From Acarospora socialis (taxonomy: Eukaryota; Ascomycota; Lecanoromycetes; Acarosporales; Acarosporaceae), in the NCBI GenBank assembly GCA_025617375.2, contig JAMYGW020000003.1:2542001-2606000 (forward strand): a stretch of 64,000 nt of DNA. The letters run 5' to 3'. The notes beneath the pieces are model-generated. The model did not search any database, had not been told where the DNA came from, and saw nothing but the letters and a program-made list of their open reading frames with translations. Positions 1 through 10,465 of this stretch are shown here, piece by piece. Position 1 is the stretch's first letter. Every line of letters begins with the position of its first letter. The position numbers and the translations under genes were made by a program.

Positions 1-669
1 TTTTAAAAAAGAGAATGATTAAAGAGAAAGTTCACTATCTTGTTAGATGAAAAGAGTACAATATCTTAAAAAATATCTGAGAACTCAAGAAAAATCTCAA
101 GAACTGCATGAAAACACTTCAATATTTTGAGAAAAGAAATTGATATTAGTTCAGAAGAATGATGATATTGAGTTAACAAATTATAATATTATTGAAGAAT
201 CTTCATTCTCAGTTTCATCATTATTACTATTAAGTTCAGCAACAAGACAGTCAGTTTTCTGTGAAGCACAGTGATTCATTTGATTCAGTGTTCTCTGAAG
301 ACATATAACTTTTAAGAAAAGTGCAGCAAGTTCAGTGTGCTTGACTGTTAATTTGCTGTTTGCTTTACTTATTTTCTTTTGAAGCAAAAAATGAGTTCTA
401 TTGAGAGATTTTCACAATACACTGATACATGAATGATTACAGCAAGTACACTTATTGCACTTCAGTCAAGATTTCATTATGAAACAGTTGATGTCACAAT
501 GAACACAATAGTCACAAAAAAACAAAGTAGACATATCATCAATCTGAATTTTCTTTGTGATTCTTAGACAATTAAAATTTTTAGAAAGCATCATTGCTGA
601 TGATGACTTTATTATATATTCTCACTTAAATAAATTCTAGAAGACTAGTGTCAAGAAGAAAGAAAATAA
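1..669 (+). mobile_element. AT-rich left edge, probable body of a second dead Ty3/Gypsy copy
   Basis: This AT-rich stretch ends in a purine-rich run (about 650-669) directly before an LTR at 670-1025. That is the order expected for the 3' end of a plus-strand LTR element whose main body lies left of the window. I cannot recognise an enzyme domain here. It is a fossil with many breaks. Assignment to the retroelement rests on the purine tract and on its position, so it is an inference. Confidence 0.4.
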
Positions 670-1025
670 TGTTATGATTATATTTAAAAAAGATAAAATG
701 TGAACTGACTTGTATACTGAATGAGTGTTTGACAGATTATCTGTCAAGAATAAGTCATGTAATATCTTAATATGCTTGATGATGAGCTTGATGAGCAAGC
801 TTAATGAGTTGCATGAGTGAGCTGTCTCAATGAGCTCAACAATGAGATCAGTGAGTGAGCTCACTATATAGTAAAATTATTTTTCTTATGAAAATGATTG
901 TATTCAATTTCATTAGTTACTCAATTCAAAGCTACTGATTAAACTATCAACATCTTTTGTATCTTTATATCAACAAGCACAAATCTCTAGCTCTATAATC
1001 AAGAAATCTCAATTAAGATGTAACA
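670..1025 (+). repeat. LTR (plus orientation) of the nested Ty3/Gypsy fossil
   Basis: A 356-base block begins TGTTA and ends TAACA, the short terminal inverted repeat expected of an LTR. Its reverse complement matches 3744-4101 nearly end to end. The differences between the copies are overwhelmingly C/T and G/A. It sits against a truncated reverse transcriptase on the opposite strand, so it looks like the 3' LTR of a second element inserted into the first. No clear target-site duplication can be seen, since only one flank of the insertion is in the window. Broken fossil; age cannot be set from this pair because the LTRs belong to two different insertions. Confidence 0.7.
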
Positions 1026-4000
1026 TATATCAGAATGTCATCAAGGTATGTGATCACAAAATTGTTGAGATATTCTTGTAATATGTCATTAATCAATCTC
1101 TGAAAGGTGACTGAGACATTTTTAAGTTTAAATGACATAACTGTGTATTCATAGTGTTCATATCTCATTTAAAATGTCATTTTTCATTCTTTGTCTTTCT
1201 TCATTCTTACTCAGTAGTAGATATCTTTAAGATTTAAATTCATGAATCACTTAGTCTTTTCTAATTAATCTTGCAACTCTTTTATCAGTGATAGAAAATA
1301 ACTAATCTTAATGAGTTATCTCATTGAGTTGTCTGTAATTGATACATAGTCATTTTTCTTCATTCTTCTTTGATATAAACAGAATTGAATATTCTGTTGA
1401 TGACTTTAATGATTTTATGAATTTTTTCTTGAGATTCTTGTCAAGATAGATTCTTACTTTCTTGAGTTGATCTTTGCTCATTGAATATAATGATATTCAC
1501 TTAGATTGCTTTCTGTTCAATAGTGATATCTTATGATTTCATGATTTATGTTTTGATAAGTTCATTTTTGATTGTTTTGAGATTTTGTATGTGTCTTCAA
1601 TTGTACATATTTTCTTCATGATTCAGTTAATTCTAGAGTTCTTTTTGTGTAATCAGAGCATTTCTAATATTATGTCATATCTGATTGATCTTGTAATGTT
1701 AAATGTTATCTCTTGTAAGTTTTCAAGAATTGAGACTTTCACATAGATTTTCTCTTCTATTCTTTTGATAATTTCATTTATCATTTGTATATTGAATGAA
1801 CAGTGTGCTCACTGTATCTTCAATCTCAATATGTTAATTAATTTGTAACTCATAATGTTGCTATCTGCTTCAAAGTTCACTAAGATATCAATTTAATGTT
1901 CATTGATTTCAATCTTGATTCATATTCAGTGACTATTGTCTTTTCTTTGAGACACTGTTAGCTTCTTGATCTCTAGTCTTATTGAGAAAGCTTTTTATTT
2001 TTTGACTTCTCTGATCTTTCAGCTCATCTTTATAATTCTTGAAATCACTTAAATTTTCTTTTAATCATAAGATTTGCATACTCTAGACTCTGCTGCTTAA
2101 TGTGTTTTTTTGAGTGTAGTTGAAATTTATACTGATTGTACTTCATCTGTAATTGACTTTCACAGACTTTTATTCTTTACAGAAATTCTAATGATATATA
2201 CTCTTCACTGAAGATTCATCTTCTATCTTTTAGTGTGACATATTTTTCAGATAAGTGTATTTTAATCTTGTGACTCTTTGTTTTTTACACAAGAAATTCA
2301 GACATTGATTCATTCTTAATGATCATTTATACATCTCTCATCAGATTGTCAATTTTATTATATGTTTTTTCTTCACTTTCTTTCTTGCATTGCACTTTCT
2401 GTTCACAGACTTCTCTCTTTTATTTAAGTTCATGTTTTTTGAACAGAAGTTGTTCTTTTTTATGCATTTAATGTAGATTCTTAAGATGCTGATATGTTGT
2501 CTTCAGTTTTATATTGACTTTTTATTTGTTGATTTCTTTCTGATTTGTGTTCAAATTCAGAATTTGTTAAATGTTATCACTGTAGTCTTCTTCTATCTGA
2601 GTTTCTTGAGTATTAATCTCTTCAATCTTAACATCAAGATCTCTTTTCTTGATAAGAATAGTTAGTTCTTTCTCATAAATCAGTCTGTCACATTTATCTT
2701 TGTCTCTTCTTTTAGACTTCTGTGAATATCATTTGACTCTGTCTTTGTTGTTTATATGCACAACACATAGATCATCATAATAAGTTGTTCAACTAAGTTG
2801 ATTATGCACTATCTTCTTAATCACAATAACAGCTTCTTTTCTTTTTCTTCAAGACTGATTGCAACTGACTGCAATATGTTCAGATTTTCTGCAGTTATAA
2901 CATTTCTGAGTCTCTTGATTGCTCAGAAGCTTTTTTCTTGAGAATTTTTTTTTCTTTTTGCATAATGCTTCTTTTGATCATTGTACTAAAGATTGATCTT
3001 GTTTTATTACATTGAGATTCATAAAGTTCAAATATATTTTTCTCAGATTTTTTCTATTAGCTTGTTCTGATCATCTCTGTAATTGATAGTTTTTTTTTTT
3101 CATTTGTTTTTCTCATTGATGATCATCTATCATAATTATCTTATTAATTAACTTTTGAAGATTGTCTGATCTTTTACTTCATGCAATTTTGTCTTTAATA
3201 GACTTCTTCAAATCTCAATAGTAAGTTGATGCTAATTGATCTGAATTTCATTGTGTGAGTGCTGCAATTCATTGAAACTCTGTCACATACTTTGCTGCAA
3301 ATTCTTCTTGCTGTAATATGTGAATCTTTCTTTTTGCTGTATATTTCTCATTTACTATCTCAAAGATTCTTTTGAGCTCATTCTTAAACTGCATTCAGTT
3401 TTTAATGCATGAGATATCTTGTTCTCTCTCTGTATAACTCTTAATCATGAATTTGTTGAGTTGTGACTTGATTCAGTCAAATGTTGTGTCTTTTAGATAG
3501 AATGTTGCAAATAAGACTCTGTCAATATCACTGTTGAACTTTTTCTGATTAAAGTTGACATACAGATTGAGTTGAGCAAGAAACTGTCTCAGATTGCATC
3601 ATTCATTGATAAAGTTCTCTGATGTCTTGATCTTAAAAACTTCTGCATCTACACTGATCATTTTAATTGATTCAATAATTGTTGATGACTCTGCTGAGAT
3701 TGAATCTTTTATGAACATCTTTATATTGTAAGAATGTTCAAAGTGTTACATTTCAACTGAAATTTCTTGATTATAGAGCTAGAGATTTGTGCTTGTTGAT
3801 ATAAAGATATAAAAGATGTTGACAGTTTAATCAGTAGCTTTAGATTGAGTAACTAATGAAATTAAACATGATCATTTTCATAAGAAAAACAATTCTTCTA
3901 TATAGTGAGTCTGCTCACTGATCTCACTGTTGAGCTCATTGAGACAGCTTGCTCATGCAATCTGTTGAGCTTGTTCATCAAGCTTGTCATTGAGCATGTC

Positions 4001-4101
4001 AAGATGTCACATGACTTATTCTTGGCAGACAACCTGTCAAACACCCATTCAGCATACAAGTCAGTTTGCATCTTATTCTCTCTGAGTATGATCATAATAC
4101 A
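1026..4101 (-). mobile_element. Dead Ty3/Gypsy LTR retrotransposon, 5' part (LTR, gag, part of pol)
   Basis: Read on the minus strand the order is LTR (3744-4101), gag (about 3720-2850) and part of pol ending inside reverse transcriptase at 1026. Gag ends with a CX2CX4HX4C zinc knuckle (2861-2902). The reverse transcriptase catalytic motif YLDD lies at 1037-1048. The order gag, knuckle, RT and the YLDD-I-L-I-Y context indicate the Ty3/Gypsy lineage. The rest of pol and the 3' LTR are not here; they would lie left of the inserted second copy. The element is heavily broken, with dozens of breaks and almost no CpG or CpC left, as expected after repeat-directed mutation. It looks old. Confidence 0.75.
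3744..4101 (-). repeat. 5' LTR of the minus-strand Ty3/Gypsy fossil
   Basis: This 358-base block is the inverted counterpart of 670-1025. On the minus strand it begins TGTATTA and ends GTAACA, and the gag-like region follows directly. It keeps somewhat more CC and GG steps than the plus-strand copy, so it has been mutated less. Short open frames inside the two LTRs encode similar peptides on opposite strands; they are by-products of the inverted repeat and not genes. Confidence 0.7.
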
Positions 4102-4775
4102 TACTCAATTACAGATATTCAATTTTGATTGTCAGTTTAAACATTGAAGACTTATTGTTCTAAGCATCATACTAGAATTTTGAAGCTGTCAATGATGTTT
4201 ATAACAAATTTCTTTTCATTCATGTTATAAATGTTCTCATTGACAACTTCATACTTCATTCACATAAAGTTATATAGAATGAATTATTTCTTAATGATAT
4301 TCAGATCTTCAGTATTCTTTCTGTTTTGATTGAAATTTTTACTATATTTGATTTTAAATATTAAATGTTGTTTCAGAAAGTTCTTATATCAATGCTGTTC
4401 TAGAGAATTTTTATTTTTTTTAATCTTTATTAGATGTTTTGTCATGAATTTGAGTTGTTTGATGTGTGAAGATCATTCTCAAATCATTAAGATATCAATT
4501 CACTGAATTAAAGCATTCTTCTCATGAGATGACAGTCATTGATGTTGTGCATGAAAGATCTTTGCTGACTGTTGATCTTTTCAGCAATGCTGTAGAATAA
4601 ATTGAGAAAGATCATAAATTTAAGCAATTTGACAAAGAAACACTGCTGAATTCTTTTCTAAATCAGCTAAGACTAAGATATAATGAGTGAAAACATCAGA
4701 AATTGACTCAATGAATTGATCTGAGATCATGATGAAGATATGAATAGATAACAACAACAACAAGAGATTGAAACA
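4102..4775. other. AT-rich flank of the retroelement island, no gene seen
   Basis: The base composition stays AT-rich with almost no CG or CC until about 4775, where a CAA-repeat run (around 4750) gives way to normal DNA. No coding signal or recognisable element was found. It may be older repeat remains or spread of the same mutation process out of the element. Confidence 0.5.
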
Positions 4776-4843
4776 ACAGTGAGGTGGCTTGCTTAGCTGG
4801 CTGGCTTGAATAACTGGTGATTACGTTATGTGTAAGTTAGTCT

Positions 4844-4938
4844 GAGGCGGGGGTGAATGTTTCGTGGCAACCGCGCGCAGCAAAATCACCGAGTAAACTT
4901 GGCCCTACGCGGTGCCACGAAACATCCACCCCCGCCTC
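4844..4938. repeat. GC-rich near-perfect inverted repeat at the island boundary
   Basis: Two arms of about 31 bases (4844-4875 and 4908-4938) are reverse complements with one mismatch and one single-base bulge, around a loop of about 32 bases. The arms contain GAGGCGGGGGTG and CACCCCCGCCTC. It lies about 70 bases inside normal-composition DNA, between the AT-rich island and the 3' end of NC2-beta. It may be a miniature inverted-repeat element remnant or a structured regulatory site; no target-site duplication is evident. The rest of 4776-5227 shows no gene. Confidence 0.7.
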
Positions 4939-5227
4939 GGTCCTTGCAGGGTCAAGTCATTTATGTACGGTAAAGGATAGGTAGACGTTCCAAAGTAGAT
5001 AAGATATTGTCTACCAAGAGACAACTTTCTCGTCATTTCTTATCATGCTAGCATGTCATCGCAGTACTTTTAAACCATAGCTCGCATGTCTCGATGCCCA
5101 TTGCCACAAGGCATATGCATAGCCTCCCATCAGTGTTACAGATGCGGAACGCCTACAACCATACCACAACGCCTGATCCCTTCGCTATAACATAACATCT
5201 ACCCCAAAACCATCCTGCTGACATAAG

Positions 5228-6231
5228 TCATAATTCCTGCGGCGCCTGATTGTACTTATCCGTCGCAGACCGGAACAGCTCCTGTTGCTGCTTCAGCAAC
5301 TCCTCCTCCGACAAGCCGCTCTGCTCCAGCTTGCTCTGTTTCTTCTCCCTCGTCTGTGCGAACAGAACACGTCAGCTTCAGACATTCTCATATACCGAGC
5401 AGTTTACCCACCTTTAGCTGCTCCTTGTGCTCACTCGCTACATCCAGTACCTCCTGCACGTATTCCTCGAACCCGAGCTCCTTCAACGCCTTCTCGACGT
5501 GATCGCACGCTATCGTTTTCTTCGCTTCCTTCTCGGCGATGTCGTTGGCTTCGGAGGATATCAGGGTAATAAACTCGACGCAGCATTCAATCAGGAGATC
5601 GCGAGCGTCTTTGGCGAATGTGAGGCCGGAACTAGAGGGGAGGATCTCTGTTATGATTTTCTGGACCGTTGCTGTATCAAATGAAGCCCCTAGTCAGCAT
5701 GATGCTACACAGATATATATGAAACTGAAATGGATCCTTGTTGCGGTTGGTGATGCGAAAGTCCGAACAAGCCCCTGGCAGTACCGTAGTGAGGTCTTTT
5801 GCTTCTGAAGTTTGCCAATCTCGCTTCGAGTTTAGGGGACGCTGCAAAATAGGCGTCTTCTGTACCAAGGCTCCCAGCTTATCTATCAGAGGTCGGGCAC
5901 CAAAACGCTGGCGGTGTGTTCCCGATGGTTTTGGCCGTTCCAGAGGGTACGCAAGGCGACCGCTATGCTTGATCAAAAGCTCCCAGATGGTTGCAACCAC
6001 TCCAGGAGCCTCCTCAAGCGCACACCTTTATACAGACACAATGGCCGCAATCTCGAAGCGGCAGTTGCTCCTTCACCATGTCCATGTGTTCAGAAACGTA
6101 TTCGTGGCGGATTGCTCAACGCATCCAGTTCGGAAAGTCTCAAAGGGAAGTTCGGGCGCTTCTAGGTCCGCTCAACCCCCGACAATCAACGTACCTTTAG
6201 GAAGGGACAAATCATCGTTACCTTCGAGCAT
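5228..6231 (-). CDS. NCB2: Negative cofactor 2 subunit beta (Dr1/Ncb2), histone-fold TBP repressor
   Basis: With NC2-alpha this protein forms a histone-fold dimer that binds TBP on DNA in the nucleus and represses or tunes RNA polymerase II initiation. Three exons (6231-6195, 5671-5412, 5353-5228) give 140 residues, normal for the family. Exon 1 encodes MLEGNDDLSLPK, the conserved family start; exon 2 holds the histone fold (ATVQKIITEILP to EYVQEVLDVA); exon 3 carries the conserved tail GLSEEELLKQQQELF. Phases match (AAAG joined to CA). The odd point is intron 1: 523 bases, while every other intron in this window is 41-155. Either something has inserted there or an exon is missed. Family identity is secure; exon 1 is likely because it supplies the expected N-terminus. 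Confidence 0.9.
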
Positions 6232-7426
6232 GCGTCAGCAAGTCAAAGCAGCTTCGGTGAAGCCTCGGAGGGACTTTCGGAAGGATATCTTACCGCAAAA
6301 CTCTCGGTCTGACATGCTGAGTTATTTTGAGAAGAATACAACAGGTATCAACGGTCATATATGCAGATGGGAGATCTTGGTTATTCGACGTGAGAGCGGG
6401 CAGTACTTCACCGTACCTACATGGTGGGATGCTTCTCCGACGGAAATTGCCAGGCGGTGAAGGGCTAGCTTCGAGGTTGTTACCTTACCGTATATCTGAA
6501 ATTTCGCGAACAAAGAAGCACTTCACCACCAGCATAGAAATGCCAAATAACCAGCAATAGAACTGCCAGCTCTCGGCTTGGACGGGAATATTTGGAACTA
6601 ACTGCAGCTACACTAGGGAGTGGTCGGGTGATATTGACAGGTTAGGCTCCAGATCCTTCATTCGCTGTTGTCTCTCTTCGAACTGCTATCGTGATGAATT
6701 TCGTGTCGCCCCTATCAGACCATAGAGCTTCTGCTCTTCTGGTGACGTACCTGTCCTAGCCAAACGGACTATCTGATACCTCGTCTCCTCTCTCTCGCAA
6801 ATCGATGCATCCTCGTCGTTGAATAGGCCGCTAACTGCTTAGAAAAGCCATAAGATAGGGACTTCGATATTAAGCCCACGGATTCCATCCGAGAACGAAC
6901 TCCAACGGTCAATCTGGCCATAAGTACAGTAGGTCCGTACCTTTTTGTTCGAACGATCTCTGGTCTCTGTCGTTATCATGATGAACAAACAAAAGTACTA
7001 TCAAATGCGGATCTGCAATGACGAGCAACTTGGTTCGATTACCTGAAACTTCAACGTTCTTCCGACCTTCCAACCGGCTTTGTGCTGGGCGATATCAGAA
7101 GCTTACATCTTTCGTTTTTAGACCTCATCCAAGCATTAATCATAGCATATAGGCAGCATATGGGTGTAAGTAACCCTCTCTATATTGGATCCCTGCTACT
7201 ACCTTCTTACAAGGCTTGTGATGTAACCAAAATATTTCATGCTAATACTGAAGGCGTTGTTGACGTCGGCTGTGGATATCATTCGAGACTTTTCATCTTT
7301 CAACTGAAGCCCCTCCACTCACCATGATCTATCGTCTAATAGATTAGTAGCAGTAGCTGACAGTCTAGATTTCTATAGAATTCAAGCCGAATCCACCAGT
7401 TGGTGTACAAGTTGCCGCTCGGGCTT
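6232..7426. other. Long intergenic region, no supported gene
   Basis: This 1.2 kb stretch lies upstream of NC2-beta and downstream of the dehydrogenase. Short minus-strand open frames occur around 6660-6980 (for example one starting MITTETRDRSNKK), but I could not join them in a consistent phase and recognise no family. The plus-strand frame that crosses exon 1 of NC2-beta ends at 6460. The likely content is the NC2-beta promoter plus decayed or non-coding sequence. Confidence 0.4.
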
Positions 7427-8375
7427 TTACTTATCTTGAAATGCGGCCAATTGTTCAGTATCATTCCAGCTGTACCCCAGTTAGCAAATAGTCCATGCGA
7501 TTGCGTCTTAACTTCACGGACGTACGTCAGAAACTTCCCACTGATCTCCTTGGGCGCATCCAGCACCAGCCTCGCCATCACGTTCCCCGGTTGTTCCGGC
7601 TTCAACATCTTCCCCTCCTTGTGCAAGGTGAAGAAACGATTCGCGTCCTGCTTCTCCATTGCCGTGTGATGGACTTCGCGCAGCTGTCTCTGCATTTCCG
7701 TATCCACCACACCCGGCCGAATAGAGACCGTCGTAACATCCGGCTCTTCAACGGACAGCGTGAGGGCAAGGTGATTAAGCGCCGCCTTCGACGACCCATA
7801 TGCGCCCCAAGTACTATACGCCGACGCTGCCGCCCCCGACGAAGTAAATACTATCCTTCCCTTGGCCTTTCGTAGCTCCGGAAGCGCAACCTTGACCTGC
7901 TGCCGTCAATCCCATAACTCCCCTACCCTCTCCCCACCAAATCTGGAAACAACCTACAATAGCAACCGCACTAAAGAAATTAACATCAAAGTTCTTCCTC
8001 CACTCCTCCACCTCACTGTCTCCCACCCGCGTCACCGGCTCCAAAACCCCATGATTCACCACCACCCCGTCCAGTTGTCCGTACTCCTTGATCGCCAAGT
8101 CAACCGCCTTCTGGCCCAGCGATAGATCAGCCAGGTCACCCGCGACGAAGCGGACTTGTTGCGGGTACTGCGACTGGAGGGCTTCGAGAGGCGCTTGGCT
8201 TCGCGCGACGGCGACCACGTGGTGCGATTCGGGTAGGCGGAGGAGGTAGTGCGCGATTGCGAGGCCGATGCCTGGGTGATGCTGGTTTTTTAGCGATCGA
8301 GGTCGGATAGGTAGTTATGCGATGGGGGATGTTACCTCGTGAGGCGCCGGTTACGATGATTGTTTTAGGACCCAT
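7427..8375 (-). CDS. Short-chain dehydrogenase/reductase (Irc24/Yir035c-like)
   Basis: This is an NAD(P)-dependent oxidoreductase of the classical SDR family, probably cytosolic; the substrate is unknown. Four exons (8375-8336, 8271-7958, 7896-7526, 7469-7427) give 255 residues, the usual SDR length. The nucleotide-binding motif TGASRGIG is at residues 9-16, the NHG motif follows DGVV, and the catalytic Ser138, Tyr151 and Lys155 lie in FTSSGAA and YGSSK. The PG motif follows in SIRPGVVDTEMQ. The short last exon restores the family-typical end TWNDTEQLAAFQDK. The exon 3 acceptor is a tandem CAGCAG, so forms differing by one Gln are possible. Similarity to yeast Irc24/Yir035c is from memory of the family pattern. 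Confidence 0.88.
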
Positions 8376-9394
8376 TGTGTGGGTGTGGAGTTGTTAGGTT
8401 GCATGTGTTGCTCGTTGCGGACTAAAATCATTTTCTGGTGGGGCATCTTGTGGGGTGGGTTTTACGGGCGATCAGGGAGCGAAACGGAACCGGGCATCGC
8501 TGCGCTCCGTTGCCGTGGTTTTGATCTTTACGCCAATTGGTCGGCGTAAGAGCATGGCGTAGGAGACCGTTATGATTGCTGCGATTGCAGGGCAGTGTTG
8601 GTGTCACTCTGTTACATAAGGTATAGAAATGTAGCTTATCATAACATAGGTTAGGGCAAATCTAATTGACCGGCAGCGTACTCTGGAGTACAACACTCCT
8701 TAAAATTCACCATACAGCTTCACGTAACGAGCTGTGACTTGACATACACAAGATAACGCTGTTTGGCCATCTTGCGGCCCTTGTTTCTTTTCGATTAGAG
8801 TGTCCCAGCATGAACTTGGTTTCAGTAGGAAAAGTGTCACGGTCGTCACCGTCCATTTGCCTCTATTTAACATAGCTCTCATGCGAACAGAAAGCCCTTG
8901 GTTTGACCGTAGAAAGCAGAGTTCATGACCAGCAGGGAACCGTTACGCTGCTGGTGTGGAATGATCCTGTATCTTTCTTTTTCTAGAAGGCATGACAGCG
9001 GTTTGGTCCAGCAGTCTGTGACAGCTTCCGGAGTATTGCCATACTTGCGTGGATGCAAAGAGGAAGGGTGCTTTCACGAGAGTAACGCAAAGGGAAACGC
9101 AGCATCTGCTAGAGATGAGCCCTGATAAAGCTTGATAGCATAGCTACAACCTTTCCCTCTCTCTGAAAAGGGAGATCTCCTGATCATCATCGGTGACGAG
9201 CTGGTAGCGGCCTCACGGATAGCAGTGAGTCAGTTGGCAAAATGCACCAGCTCTCAGCAAGCCGAGGCGAACCGTTCATAGTCACCTCTGGAGAGTGGTA
9301 TCTGTCGCTGGAGTTAACGCCGGGCCCTCAGTTATGTGCAGATGGGTTAGTCAAACTGAGCATCCTTGTTAGTTCGGCGGCGATTGTGGAGTTA
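8376..9394. other. Intergenic region, no supported gene
   Basis: About 1 kb separates the start of the dehydrogenase from the 3' end of the F-box gene. Only short open frames without recognisable domains or splice-compatible partners were found. It presumably holds the dehydrogenase promoter and the F-box 3' UTR. Confidence 0.4.
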
Positions 9395-10465
9395 TCAGCC
9401 TCGGACAAGTTCAAGGTTCCAACGCTCCCAATGGTGCCTTACGAGGGGGCACTTCCTGACGTGCTCAGAGAACTCCTCTTCTGAAAATGCCATGTCCATA
9501 CTTCTTCCAACACGTGGAGGCACAACGCCATCGAGTTCAGCCTGCGCCCAAAAGGATTCGGTGCAATGCCGACACCGAACCCCATGCTCGACCTTTCGAC
9601 TACAATAATCCATGGAAGGAAAGGGTGTTGCTGCCATGAAGCGAAAAGCATCGTTCAGCACATCCCAGTTGTCCTCATGGGCTTGTGATGACTGTGGTAG
9701 ACTACCTATGACTTCCATTTGAGGTAACGCCTGCCAAGCTGGTAGTCTGTCGAGAAGTCTGTCCTTCTTCTTTGCATACTGTTCCAACTCCACCTTGAGG
9801 AACGAGCTCATTTCATCCCTGCTTCCGGACAGAAAGAGACTTCTCATATGAGCCGCGTGCATACTGACAAGCCAGTACCTGCCCTTGCGCAATTCGTTAT
9901 TTGACCCGTAAAGCCCCGGTAGACTATGCATTATGGGAAGGCCGCTCAATGAAGCCTCGCCAAACCGTTCCTTGGCCACGGACACGGTAATAACGCGTAT
10001 ATAGGGATGATCTGACAGGCAGTCGATGCAGCAGCGTTTGCATGCCGGCAGAAAGAGAAGATTGCCGTACTCGTTGCAACCAGCACACCGGTCGCAAAGC
10101 AGAGCGTCATATAACTGGTTGGCGTCAAAGTACGAAAGGAGATTCGTGGCCGCGAGAGCTTGAATGATAATCGGAGCATGCTTGATCAGATCTGCGTAGG
10201 CGGGTAAGGCTTCGACGAGCTGTTTCGTGGCGAAGTTCACCAGCCTCAAACACATGAGCGTTTGAATGTCAAGTGACACAAAGATGTGGTTAAGTAGCTC
10301 GACGGGAAGGAGGTCGAATCTACCGCTGACTGAGACCCGCGGTGGTAGGTCCTGGATCCAAATGATTGGAGATTCTCTATATTGTACCGTCCTCGACGGG
10401 TAGTAATCAATATCCAATCTCGAACGACGGATCAGTTCAAGATGTGAGGTGTCGTCCCGTGACAT
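9395..10465 (-). CDS. F-box protein with C-terminal cysteine/histidine motif
   Basis: An intronless gene of 356 residues. An F-box lies at about residues 50-90 (LPVELLNHIFVSLDIQTLMC), which would dock onto Skp1 in an SCF ubiquitin ligase. A cysteine cluster follows at about 123-150 (CDRCAGCNEYG and CKRCCIDC), resembling a small zinc-binding segment seen after the F-box in many fungal F-box proteins. Near the C-terminus CRHC and a later HVRKCP suggest another metal site. No substrate-binding repeats (WD40, LRR) are visible, so the target is unknown. Fungal genomes carry many such proteins, often fast evolving. Confidence 0.85.
   Translation of the reverse strand: MSRDDTSHLELIRRSRLDIDYYPSRTVQYRESPIIWIQDLPPRVSVSGRFDLLPVELLNHIFVSLDIQTLMCLRLVNFATKQLVEALPAYADLIKHAPIIIQALAATNLLSYFDANQLYDALLCDRCAGCNEYGNLLFLPACKRCCIDCLSDHPYIRVITVSVAKERFGEASLSGLPIMHSLPGLYGSNNELRKGRYWLVSMHAAHMRSLFLSGSRDEMSSFLKVELEQYAKKKDRLLDRLPAWQALPQMEVIGSLPQSSQAHEDNWDVLNDAFRFMAATPFPSMDYCSRKVEHGVRCRHCTESFWAQAELDGVVPPRVGRSMDMAFSEEEFSEHVRKCPLVRHHWERWNLELVRG

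Noticed and set aside
181-387. 68-codon minus-strand frame in the AT-rich edge with acidic end
   Set aside because: It lies in mutated repeat DNA, has no matching family and no support beyond chance in AT-rich sequence with few CG steps.
637-864. Similar small peptides encoded at 637-864 (minus) and 3905-4147 (plus)
   Set aside because: They are the two LTR copies read in mirror image; an LTR is not expected to encode them.
5285-5808. Three overlapping plus-strand frames over the NC2-beta exons
   Set aside because: Antisense shadows of NC2-beta, whose protein matches a known family across splice sites.
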